Shown: positions 17,151 to 24,779 of the stretch, piece after piece
Position numbering within the stretch: the stretch's first letter is position 1
Layout of the letters: every line of letters begins with the position of its first letter
Assembly (NCBI GenBank): GCA_011525685.1
Contig: WYBW01000009.1
Span: 16,135-80,134 of the forward strand
Source of the DNA: Verrucomicrobiia bacterium
GTDB lineage: Bacteria > Verrucomicrobiota > Verrucomicrobiia > Limisphaerales > JADLHS01
Direction: 5' to 3'
DNA: 64,000 nt
The notes under the pieces: generated by a model
Told to the model about the DNA's origin: nothing
The model's database searches: none
What the model saw: the letters and a program-made list of their open reading frames with translations, nothing else
Made by a program: the position numbers and the translations under genes

Positions 17151-17681
17151 ATGCCGACAGACCAAACCTTTCACAGCCGGGTGCTTGCCGACGGGCACGC
17201 CGAACTCACGGGCGAAGGCAAGCAACAGAAAATCCGCTACATCGCCGCCGACCACACCGAGCGTTACGCCGACCCCGAGGAACAGGTCCGCGCCGAGTTC
17301 TGGGCCGAACTGATTTGCCACTACGGCTACGAGCCGGAACGCATCGGCTTTGAAATCACCGTGCCGCGCCGCACGCCAGCGGACCGCGCCGACATCGTCG
17401 TCTTCCACGACCGCGAGCAGAAGCGCCCCTTTGCGGTCATTGAGTGCAAACGCGATGGCGTGACCGACGCCGAATTCAGCCAGGCCGTTGAGCAGGCCTG
17501 CGGCAATCGCGCCAAGTGAAAGGCAAAACCACTGGCTCGTCTGGTCGCCGCCGAAGTCATCCGCCGTCGTGAAACCGCGCGCCGCCTGCGGGCCGAGGCC
17601 GCCCGCGAATGGGCCGCCGCCAAAGCGTGGTTCGAATCCGAACTGCTGGGCCGCCCCGCGAACCCGGAGCGCAACTCGTAA
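17151..17681 (+). pseudogene. Remnant of a type I restriction-like gene (HSDR_N domain)
   Basis: From the ATG at 17151, 122 residues match the N-terminal nuclease domain of type I restriction R-type proteins: KIRYIAADHTERYADPEEQVRAEFWAELICHYGYEPERIGFE, RADIVVF, and PFAVIECKRDGVTDAEFSQAVEQACGNRAK, with the D..E-x-K (IECK) nuclease triad. A TGA at 17517 ends it. The same frame then stays open to 17681 with a charged helical stretch (EVIRRRETARRLRAEAAREW), as if the middle of a much longer gene had been deleted and the two ends joined. The normal helicase and methylase parts are missing. It is non-functional as a restriction enzyme. Confidence 0.65.
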
Positions 17682-17769
17682 CGCCGCTCGTTCCGCCCAG
17701 CGGCAATTTTCACGCCCGGCAGAACGCCAATGGCGTTCCACCCTTCAGCCCGGGGTTGGCGCGGGAGCG

Positions 17770-17889
17770 CCTACCCTGGGTCATCTGCGTGAACATTCCT
17801 CCCAACCCTGAAAGGGTTGCATCCCCAGTCGCGCGATTGGATGCAACCCCGTTGGGGTTGAAAATCATTTACATGGCCCACCCAGGGTA
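17770..17889. repeat. 120-bp palindromic repeat
   Basis: CTACCCTGGGT at the left edge and ACCCAGGGTAG at the right edge are perfect inverts. Inside are AACCCTGAAAGGGTTGCAT and ATGCAACCCCGTTGGGGTT. On both sides lie CAGAACGCC..TGGCGTTC strings (17721-17740 and 17919-17938). This is a typical intergenic palindrome cluster of this genome type. It separates the restriction remnant from the HEPN-like fragment. Confidence 0.75.
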
Positions 17890-17893
17890 GCTC

Positions 17894-18172
17894 GTGCCTC
17901 GCAACCCTGGGCTGGTGGGCAGAACGCCGTTGGCGTTCACCCGAGCCACGCGCGAAGCCCTCGACCATCTGCCCATCCGCCACGACGACCACGCCGGATT
18001 CATCGCCGGACTCCAAAAGCTGCTCGACCCCGTCGAGCGCGCCCGCAACTGCGTCGCGCATCACCGCACCATTCCCAAACGCACGCTCGACGACTACCCC
18101 CAAGCCCGCGAAGACCTGCACCGGGCCATCCAAGAATTCTGGGACAAGGTAAAACAAGATCCGATGGCGTGA
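17894..18172 (+). pseudogene. HEPN-like C-terminal fragment
   Basis: The open frame encodes about 75 non-repeat residues ending LQKLLDPVERARNCVAHHRTIPKRTLDDYPQAREDLHRAIQEFWDKV. The RNCVAH string fits the R-x4-H motif of HEPN ribonuclease-like domains found in restriction and abortive-infection systems. The first 15 residues are translated repeat, so the true N-terminus is lost. It is probably the tail of the same broken defence gene or its neighbour. The family assignment rests on this motif alone. Confidence 0.4.
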
Positions 18173-18185
18173 GTTGCACGTGGCC

Positions 18186-18280
18186 GTTCTGTCGCCCCTA
18201 CAGGGCTTGGGGTTTCTGTGTTGACGATGAACCCAAGGCGTTGCCCTGGGCTATTATCTTTCGGGCTTTCAGCCCTTCAG
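18186..18280 (-). repeat. Dispersed repeat flanking the restriction remnant, right arm
   Basis: Inverted copy of 17022-17113. The pair encloses the HSDR_N and HEPN fragments. The element type is likely common elsewhere in the genome, so the flanking arrangement could be coincidence. Confidence 0.8.
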
Positions 18281-18425
18281 TTTGGCTTCGTGGAAATCAG
18301 CGTTCACCCGCCGGGCCGTGCCCCACGCGGCAGGTCAGCATCGCTCGACGGCTCAACTCCTGGCGTCTCTGCGTCTCCGCGTTGAAAGCCGTTTGAGCGG
18401 CTTGGGCATTCGCGATTCAGCGCGG

Positions 18426-19541
18426 TCAGAGCCGATGCGGGCCGCCGGCGGCGAGCATGTGTTGGCCGAGGCTTTCCACGGCTTCTTCCAGCGCGGGCAG
18501 TGAGGACGCGGGCTGGAGTTGGATGCGCAATTCGTCGCAGAGCGGCTGCAGGACGGGTTGCAGGCGCGAACCGCTGATGAAAATTTTCTCCGGCAGGCTT
18601 TTGCCCATCGTCAGCGCCTTGACCAACGTGCGTCCGGCGGCTTCGCCGGGCGTGAGCGCGCCGCTGGCCACGTCCATGCCGATGACCAGTCCGCGCCGCT
18701 TTTCCACCAGCAGGGCGAACCGGCCGAAGCAGGGGCGACCGTCCTCGACGAACGAGCCGCCGGGCAACATCGTGCAATCGAATTCGCAGGCGAGGCCCGG
18801 CTCGCGCTTGAGGGCGCGGAGTTTTTCCAAGTCCGCGCCGGAAGGTTGAAACGGCTCGAAGCCGGTGAGCGGCGGCAACAACAGCGGTCGCCAGTCGAGG
18901 TCTTTGGGCGTGAGCGGACGGTCGGGCATTGGCACGGGCAGGAAAGGTATTTCCGTCGCGTCGCGGTCGTCGAAGAGATCGGGGTGCTGCTCGAACAACC
19001 TGTAGAACGTCGTGAGGCGCGGCAGGTCGGCGAAAAGTTGGTCGGCCTCGGCCTGGGTGATGTGCCAGGGATGCCAGCCGGGCGTGGCGGAGCGAAACTG
19101 CGGCCAGACCGCGCCCTTGCCGGCGGGCTTGAAGGCGGCGGCCTGGAGCACCGCCAGGTCTTCCTTCCAAAGCTCGCGCTTGGGCACGAACTCCAGCTTG
19201 AGGCAATCCATACCGTCGGCGTTGTTCAAGTCCTCGGGGTCGGACAGCTCGCCGAGCATGGCCAGAATCCAGCGCAGGCCGGCGCGACGATAAAACACGG
19301 CGGCGAAGACTTCGCCGGCGTTGCCGAGGACGTGGCCGATACGCGTCTCGCCGGTGGCGGGATCAACCAGGCCGACGGGGTTGCTGTCGTAGGCGAACGT
19401 CCACGGTTTGAGCGCGGCCAGTTCGGCGGCGGCGACGAGCAGGGCGCGCCAGGTTTCGGGGGCGACGGGCGGGGGCGGGGCGAGTTTGGGCATCAATTCC
19501 TCCTGCGCTCTGGGTTGTTTGGCGGGAACGTTTCTCGTCAT
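18426..19541 (-). CDS. DUF6930/DUF7309-like protein of unknown function
   Basis: 371 residues, no signal peptide or membrane segment. The N-terminal region (ETWRALLVAAAELAALKPWTFAYDSNPVGLVDPATGETRIGHVLGNAGEVFAAVFYRRAGLRWIL) and C-terminal region (CEFDCTMLPGGSFVEDGRPCFGRFALLVEKRRGLVIGMD) resemble the two-domain DUF7309-DUF6930 proteins seen in several bacterial phyla. I recall this resemblance and have not verified it. The N-terminus is proline-rich; the ATG at 19493 (MPKLAPPPPVAPETW) is an alternative start. It follows the thrS N-half on the same strand after 36 bases. No function can be assigned. Confidence 0.6.
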   Translation of the reverse strand: MTRNVPAKQPRAQEELMPKLAPPPPVAPETWRALLVAAAELAALKPWTFAYDSNPVGLVDPATGETRIGHVLGNAGEVFAAVFYRRAGLRWILAMLGELSDPEDLNNADGMDCLKLEFVPKRELWKEDLAVLQAAAFKPAGKGAVWPQFRSATPGWHPWHITQAEADQLFADLPRLTTFYRLFEQHPDLFDDRDATEIPFLPVPMPDRPLTPKDLDWRPLLLPPLTGFEPFQPSGADLEKLRALKREPGLACEFDCTMLPGGSFVEDGRPCFGRFALLVEKRRGLVIGMDVASGALTPGEAAGRTLVKALTMGKSLPEKIFISGSRLQPVLQPLCDELRIQLQPASSLPALEEAVESLGQHMLAAGGPHRL

Positions 19542-19550
19542 TCGGATGTG

Positions 19551-19581
19551 GTCAGAGGACAGGCGGGACGCGCTGTCCTAC
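19551..19581. repeat. Palindromic repeat supplying the thrS N-half stop codon
   Basis: GGACAG at 19557 and CTGTCC at 19573 form a hairpin around GCGGGACGCG. On the minus strand the sequence reads AGTAGGACAGCGCG..., and its TAG is the stop codon of the thrS N-terminal half. The gene therefore ends where a palindromic element begins. I saw no second copy in this window, so its membership of a repeat family is inferred. Confidence 0.5.
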
Positions 19582-20552
19582 TTTATTTTCGCCGCATAAT
19601 CGGCCAGTTGCTTTTCGAGTTCGGCGATGCGGGCGAGAAGCTTTGCGCGTTGCTCGCGGTGTTCGTCTATTTCCATCGGCGGGAACATACTGTCCGCGTA
19701 ATACGGCAGGTGGCCGGAGGTTTTATACATTTTCTCCCGCGCCAGATGCGGCGTGCGGACGCGGACGTAGCCGGCGGCGAATTCGGTTTCCTTGGCCAGC
19801 TTCTCCAGTTCCTCCACCAGCACCGTGCCCTTGGGCAGCCACAGCGGCATGCCCGGCCCGACAAACTCGGTGTCAATCGCGAACAGCCCCATCTCCGCAC
19901 CAATCTTGCGGTGGTCGCGCTTTTTGGCCTCCTCCTGCATCTTCAGCCACTCGTCGAGCTGGGTCTTGTTCTTGAAGGCCGTGCCGTAGATGCGCTGGAG
20001 CTGCGGGTTGCGCTCGTCGCCCTTGTAGTAGGCGCTGGCTACGCTGGTGAGCTTGAACGCGCCGATGTTGCCGGTGCGCATCACGTGCGGTCCGGCGCAG
20101 AGGTCAACGAAGTCGCCGTTCTTGTAGTAGGAGATCGGTTCGCCTTCGGGAATCTGGTTGAGCAGATCGAGTTTGAACTTCGAGGCGTTGCCGGGGCGTT
20201 CGCCCAGTCCGCCGAGCCGTCCGCTCTGCGCGTCGGCAATGGCCTGCTCGCGGGGGACGACAATCTTTTCAAAGGAATTGTTCGCCTTGATCTCCTTTTT
20301 CATCTCGGCCTCGATCTTCTCGAAGTCCTCGGGCGAAATGCGGTGCGAACATTCGAGGTCGTAGTAAAAGCCATTCTCGACGGGCGGGCCGTAGGCGAAT
20401 TGCGCGTCCGGCCACAGGCGCAGGATGGCCGTGGCCATGACGTGGGCGCAGGAGTGGCGGATGCGCTCCAGCTCGGTCATCTTCGCGCGGTCGTCGAGGG
20501 TTTTGCGGTCGGGATTCGATTGTGGCGGTGGTTGCTGATTCTCGTTGGGCAT
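19578..20552 (-). CDS. thrS: Threonyl-tRNA synthetase, N-terminal half
   Basis: 324 residues holding the editing domain and the first part of the catalytic core. Editing-site motifs HSCAH (H-x3-H) and CAGPH (C-x3-H) are both present, as in active Thr-tRNA editing domains. The N-terminal TGS domain is absent: the protein starts about 30 residues before the editing domain. Then come GLFAIDTEFVGPGMPLWLPKGTVLVEELEKL (start of the class II core), RTPHLAREKMYKTSGHLPYYADSMFPPMEI (motif 1 region), and a final charged helical tail DEHREQRAKLLARIAELEKQ. A normal enzyme would continue into the zinc-binding YYLKAMNCP segment, which is found 3.5 kb away at 14989-16089. The frame is intact with no internal stops. 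The halves together make a full synthetase apart from the TGS domain. Confidence 0.85.
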   Translation of the reverse strand: MPNENQQPPPQSNPDRKTLDDRAKMTELERIRHSCAHVMATAILRLWPDAQFAYGPPVENGFYYDLECSHRISPEDFEKIEAEMKKEIKANNSFEKIVVPREQAIADAQSGRLGGLGERPGNASKFKLDLLNQIPEGEPISYYKNGDFVDLCAGPHVMRTGNIGAFKLTSVASAYYKGDERNPQLQRIYGTAFKNKTQLDEWLKMQEEAKKRDHRKIGAEMGLFAIDTEFVGPGMPLWLPKGTVLVEELEKLAKETEFAAGYVRVRTPHLAREKMYKTSGHLPYYADSMFPPMEIDEHREQRAKLLARIAELEKQLADYAAKIK

Positions 20553-21008
20553 ACAGGCTTTCTTTGTTTAACGCAAAGGCGCGAAGACGCAAAGGCGCAA
20601 AGCTGGAGCGCGGCTGTGGTCGCAGACCCAATCGCAGTCTTGGGAACGGGCGAGCGTGCCGTGGGTGGTGCTCCGCACACAGTCGCGCTCCCATTCTGAG
20701 GTGTTGCGTCTTTGCATCTTCGCGTCTTTGCGTCTCTACGTTTCCTGGTGGAAACAAAAACGCCCCGGACTTGCGGTCGGAGGCGTGGGCGTCCATCTCG
20801 TTCGAGACGAACGCTTAAATCGTCGTGGATGTGTTCCGGGTTTGTTCGCCCATCACGCCGGAAAGGTAAGGGAGCGCCTCATGGCTGGCAATTGGATTTC
20901 GAGGGGATTCCGGTTCGCTTCTAAATTGTAGCGCGGCGAACTCTTGATTCTCACGTCCGGATTTTTTCCTTGTCTGTCCGCGTGGGTTCGGCGTGAGTGG
21001 TGAGGTTC
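20553..21008. other. Divergent intergenic region with repeats
   Basis: About 450 bases between thrS N-half (minus) and the AAA ATPase (plus). It holds an inverted pair of GCAAAGGCGCGAAGACGCAA-type repeats. No T-box-like leader or other riboswitch was recognised upstream of thrS, and no clear promoter pair. Confidence 0.5.
20571..20740. repeat. Inverted pair of GCAAAGACGCGAAG repeats
   Basis: At 20571-20602 the sequence ACGCAAAGGCGCGAAGACGC is followed by AAAGGCGCAAAG. At 20703-20740 a GTTGCGTCTTTGCATCTTCG string with CGTCTTTGCGTCTC is its approximate reverse complement. The arms are 30-35 bases and 100 bases apart. Confidence 0.75.
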
Positions 21009-22538
21009 ATGCCCTTGCAGCAGCCAGCTTTGAAGGTAAAGCCAGCCGGAATGCTGGCCACGGAGAGTCCGATGCGCGACCTGGAGGCGATCATCCGGTC
21101 GCGCACGCCGTTGATTGCCGTGGAGAGCAACGAGGAACCGCAGATCGTGAGTCTGGTGCGCCAGATCGGCGGGCGGCTGCAGATCAAGGCCTATAGCTGG
21201 ACGGTGACGGAGGGTTTGCGGGCGTTCGACGCGTGCGACCAGCCCCCGCAATCGGTGCTCAAGTCGCAGGACGTCCTCAACTACATCAAGACCACCGCCA
21301 AACATTCGTTGTTCGTGTTGCTGGATTTTCACCCCTACCTGGAGGACGCGCTTCACGTCCGGTATTTGAAGGACATCGCGCTGACCCAGGCAAAGCATTA
21401 CTCGACCGTGGTGCTGGTGGGTCACACGGTGCGGGTGCCCGAGGAGTTGCGGCCTTTCACGGCGAGCTTCCGCCTTCCCTTGCCAACGATCGAGGAACTG
21501 CGGGCGATTGTCTTCGAGACGGCCGCCGAGTGGGGCGCCCGGCACGGCCAGCGCGACGTCCAGACCACCAACAAGGCGCTCGACCTGCTGGTGCGCAACC
21601 TGGCCGGACTCACGGCCACTGACGCGCGCCGGCTCGCCATCAAAGCAATCGCGGATGACGGCGTGATCGCCGAGTCGGACATGCCCGAAGTGATGCGGGC
21701 CAAATACGAATTACTGGGCCGCGACGCGCCGTTGTCATTTGAGTACGAAACGGCAAAGTTTTCCGAGATTGGCGGGATGCAGCGTCTGCGGAAGTGGTTG
21801 GAAGTGCGGAAGAGTTTTTTTGCCGGCGGGCCGCAGCCGAACCTCGATCCGCCGCGCGGCGTGTTGTTGCTGGGCGTGCAGGGTTGCGGCAAGAGTCTCG
21901 CGGCCAAGGCGGCGGCGGGGATTTACGGTGTGCCGTTGCTGCGGCTGGATTTCGGCGTGCTTTACAACAAGTACTATGGCGAGACCGAACGCAATCTCCG
22001 CAAGGCGCTGGAAACCGCGGAAGTCATGTCGCCCTGCGTGCTCTGGATGGACGAGATCGAAAAGGGTCTCTCCACGAGCGATGACGACGACGGCCTGTCG
22101 CGGCGCATTCTTGGCGCGCTGCTCACCTGGATGTCGGAGCGGCGCAAACCCGTGTTTGTGGTCGCGACGGCCAACGACATCAGCCGCCTGCCGCCGGAGA
22201 TGGTGCGCAAGGGACGCTTTGACGAGATCTTCTTCGTGGATCTGCCGTCCGCGGCCAACCGGCGAAACATCCTGGAGATTCACCTGCGGAAACGCAGCCT
22301 GGACCCGGTGCGCTTCGAACTCGATGCGCTGACGGAGGCCACCGAGGGATTTTCCGGATCGGAGATCGAGCAGGCCATCGTGTCGGCGATGTACACCGCG
22401 CATGCCCAGGGTCGTGAAGTGTCGCAGGAGGATTTGCGGGATGAGGTCCGGCAGACCCGACCGTTGTCGGTGGTCATGGCCGAACAGGTGGAAGCGTTGC
22501 GACAGTGGGCCGCGGATCGCACAGTGCCCTGTGACTAG
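21009..22538 (+). CDS. AAA ATPase, Ycf46-like
   Basis: About 509 residues. The C-terminal half is a classical AAA module: Walker [16 protein letters not shown], Walker [11 protein letters not shown], sensor-1 [15 protein letters not shown] and arginine-finger region [14 protein letters not shown]. The N-terminal half ([25 protein letters not shown]...) matches the degenerate RecA-like part of Ycf46-type ATPases of cyanobacteria and other bacteria, whose role is poorly defined. The ATG at 21009 is preceded by GGTGAGG at short spacing; a GTG at 20997 and an ATG at 21051 are alternatives. It is not obviously in an operon. Confidence 0.8.
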   Translation: MPLQQPALKVKPAGMLATESPMRDLEAIIRSRTPLIAVESNEEPQIVSLVRQIGGRLQIKAYSWTVTEGLRAFDACDQPPQSVLKSQDVLNYIKTTAKHSLFVLLDFHPYLEDALHVRYLKDIALTQAKHYSTVVLVGHTVRVPEELRPFTASFRLPLPTIEELRAIVFETAAEWGARHGQRDVQTTNKALDLLVRNLAGLTATDARRLAIKAIADDGVIAESDMPEVMRAKYELLGRDAPLSFEYETAKFSEIGGMQRLRKWLEVRKSFFAGGPQPNLDPPRGVLLLGVQGCGKSLAAKAAAGIYGVPLLRLDFGVLYNKYYGETERNLRKALETAEVMSPCVLWMDEIEKGLSTSDDDDGLSRRILGALLTWMSERRKPVFVVATANDISRLPPEMVRKGRFDEIFFVDLPSAANRRNILEIHLRKRSLDPVRFELDALTEATEGFSGSEIEQAIVSAMYTAHAQGREVSQEDLRDEVRQTRPLSVVMAEQVEALRQWAADRTVPCD

Positions 22539-22613
22539 CCGGGCGGAGAATTCAATCGAAGGAATTGAAACAAGGGCTTGTGCCGGTGATTCGGCTGCGC
22601 TAAAGTTCGCACC

Positions 22614-24779
22614 ATGAAGCCCCGGGCAGTTCGACGCATCCGGTTTGGTGCAGCGGCAGGCGATTTTCTCAATCGCCGGTCGTGCGGCCTGCTGGTTGCG
22701 TTGGCCGTCCTGACAGCGATGCCACTGGCCCAGGGATCGGAGACATCCGCCGTTTCCCAATTTCGCAAGGAGATTGAGCCGATTTTGATCAGTTACTGCT
22801 ACGACTGTCACGGCGACGGTCTGGCGCGAGGGAACGTCGCCTTCGACGAATTGAAAACGGATGAGGCCCTGCTGGATCATGAACTGTGGCTGAAGGTTTT
22901 GAAAAACGTGCGGGCCAACATCATGCCGCCGGAGAAGAAGGCCCGTCCGAATGACGAGGAACGCGAACGGCTCGAGCAATGGATCAAGGTTTCCGCCTTC
23001 GGACTCGACTTGCAGAATCCGGACCCGGGCCGGGTGACCGTGCGGCGGCTAAACCGCGTGGAGTATCGCAACACTGTCCGCGACCTGACCGGCGTGGACT
23101 TCCGCGTCGAGTTGGAATTTCCACCCGACGACAGCGGGCACGGCTTCGACAACATCGCCGATGTGTTGACCTTGCCGCCCATGTTGTTGGAAAAGTATTT
23201 CGAGGCGGCCAAGAGCATCGTGGCCCGGGCCGTGCCGGACGCGCCGGGCGGGCGGAACTACGAGCGGTTCTTCGGCAAGGCGCCGGCGGCCACGGCCGAG
23301 GCGCGGCGCGCGCATGCCCGGGAAGTGCTGGGGAATTTCGCCCGCCGAGCCTTCCGCCGCCCGGTGGACGACAAGACCCTCGATCGTCTCACGGCGCTGG
23401 CCGAAAGCATTTATTCCCAACCCGGAAAGACTTACGAGGCTGGAGTGTCGCAAGCGATGGTGGCGGTGCTGGCCTCGCCACGGTTTCTGTTTCGCGAGGA
23501 AGGGACAGAGCAGGTTAACAAGCCGAACGAACATCCGCAGGTGGATGAATACGCGCTGGCTTCCCGGCTGTCCTATTTCCTTTGGTCCACGATGCCTGAC
23601 GAGGAGTTGTTCCGGCTGGCCGCCGAGGGTTCGCTCCGGAAGAACCTTTCCGCGCAAGTCAAACGGATGCTCGCCGACCGGCGCTCCGAGGCGTTGACCC
23701 GAAATTTTGCCGGTCAATGGCTGCATACCCGCGACATCGAGAACATCCCCATCGAGGAACGGGCGGTGCTGGCGCGGGAAGATGGGCCGAATACGGACCG
23801 CGAGCGCAATCGCCGGCGATTCCGCGAGTTGCGCGACAAGCCCGAGGAAACCCTGACGCCGGAGGAAAAGGAGGAGCTGGGAAGACTCCGCGCCGCGTTC
23901 CGGACCGCCGGCCAACCGCGCGTCGAGATGACCGGGGAACTCCGCCGGGCGATGCGCCAGGAAACCGAGAGAACCTTCGAGTACATCCTCAAGGAAGACC
24001 GCAGCCTTTTGGAACTGCTGGACAGCGATTACACCTTCCTCAACGAACGGCTGGCGAGGCATTACGGCATCGAAAATGTCACCGGCAACGAAATGCGCCG
24101 CGTCATCCTCCCGGCCGACAGCCCGCGAGGCGGGGTGTTGGGGCAGGGCACAATTCTGGCCGTGACCTCGAATCCGACGCGCACTTCGCCCGTCAAACGC
24201 GGCGTGTTCATCCTGGAAAACATTCTGGGGCTGCCGCCGCCCCCGCCGCCGCCGGACATTCCGCCGTTGGAAGACGCGGCCCGGAACACCGGCGGCCGCA
24301 CGCCAACGTTGCGGGAGGTGCTGGCGGTGCATCGCGAGCAGCCCTTGTGCAGTTCGTGTCACAACCGCATGGACCCCCTCGGGCTGGCGTTTGAGAATTT
24401 CAATGCCATGGGCATGTGGCGCGACCAGGAATACGGACAGCCGATTGACGCCGCCGGCAAACTGGTCACCGGGGCGGCGTTTTCCAACGTGCGGGAGTTG
24501 AAACGGATTCTGGTCACGCAACATCAGCTTGATTTTTACGCCGCCTTGACCGAGAAGCTGATGACTTACGCACTGGGCAGAGGGGTTGAGTATTACGACG
24601 TTGAGACGGTGGACCAGATCGTGGCCCGGATGGTGAAAGCCGATGGCCGGCCATCCGCCTTGTTGATGGGCATCGTCGAGTCCGCGCCGTTTCAGAAAAC
24701 CAGAAACTTGAACGCGCCAAAAACCGCCGAAACCCCCCGGCCTGTCCAACAGCGGGCCCAAGCCAGAACCACGCCATGA
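22614..24779 (+). CDS. Secreted multi-domain cytochrome (DUF1587/1592/1588/1585)
   Basis: 721 residues with a signal/anchor (GLLVALAVLTAMPLAQG). A cytochrome-c-like haem motif CYDCH lies near 62-66. The DUF1587 region (PGRVTVRRLNRVEYRNTVRDLTGVDF) follows, then DUF1592 (ASRLSYFLWSTMPDEELFRLAAEGSLR...RNFAGQWL) and DUF1588 (ILEDRS-like, TRTSPVKRGVFILENILGLPPPPPPPDIPPLE). A second haem-like CSSCH near 579-583 begins LCSSCHNRMDPLGLAFENF, and DUF1585 closes it. This is the domain order of the large Planctomycete/Verrucomicrobia periplasmic cytochrome family, of unknown substrate. The next gene, a DUF1552 protein, overlaps by 4 bases (ATGA), the standard pairing. Confidence 0.9.
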   Translation: MKPRAVRRIRFGAAAGDFLNRRSCGLLVALAVLTAMPLAQGSETSAVSQFRKEIEPILISYCYDCHGDGLARGNVAFDELKTDEALLDHELWLKVLKNVRANIMPPEKKARPNDEERERLEQWIKVSAFGLDLQNPDPGRVTVRRLNRVEYRNTVRDLTGVDFRVELEFPPDDSGHGFDNIADVLTLPPMLLEKYFEAAKSIVARAVPDAPGGRNYERFFGKAPAATAEARRAHAREVLGNFARRAFRRPVDDKTLDRLTALAESIYSQPGKTYEAGVSQAMVAVLASPRFLFREEGTEQVNKPNEHPQVDEYALASRLSYFLWSTMPDEELFRLAAEGSLRKNLSAQVKRMLADRRSEALTRNFAGQWLHTRDIENIPIEERAVLAREDGPNTDRERNRRRFRELRDKPEETLTPEEKEELGRLRAAFRTAGQPRVEMTGELRRAMRQETERTFEYILKEDRSLLELLDSDYTFLNERLARHYGIENVTGNEMRRVILPADSPRGGVLGQGTILAVTSNPTRTSPVKRGVFILENILGLPPPPPPPDIPPLEDAARNTGGRTPTLREVLAVHREQPLCSSCHNRMDPLGLAFENFNAMGMWRDQEYGQPIDAAGKLVTGAAFSNVRELKRILVTQHQLDFYAALTEKLMTYALGRGVEYYDVETVDQIVARMVKADGRPSALLMGIVESAPFQKTRNLNAPKTAETPRPVQQRAQARTTP

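Noticed and set aside
17022..18280. Possible CRISPR array from repeated GC-rich blocks
   Set aside because: Blocks are palindromic, irregularly spaced and inverted relative to each other; no constant repeat-spacer period.
18519..20699. 726-codon plus-strand open frame
   Set aside because: Runs antisense through the DUF6930-like gene and thrS N-half, both with clear family motifs; long antisense frames are common in this GC-rich sequence.
20553..20996. T-box or other leader riboswitch upstream of thrS
   Set aside because: No T-box core sequence seen; the region is mostly dispersed inverted repeats, and T-boxes are largely a Gram-positive feature.
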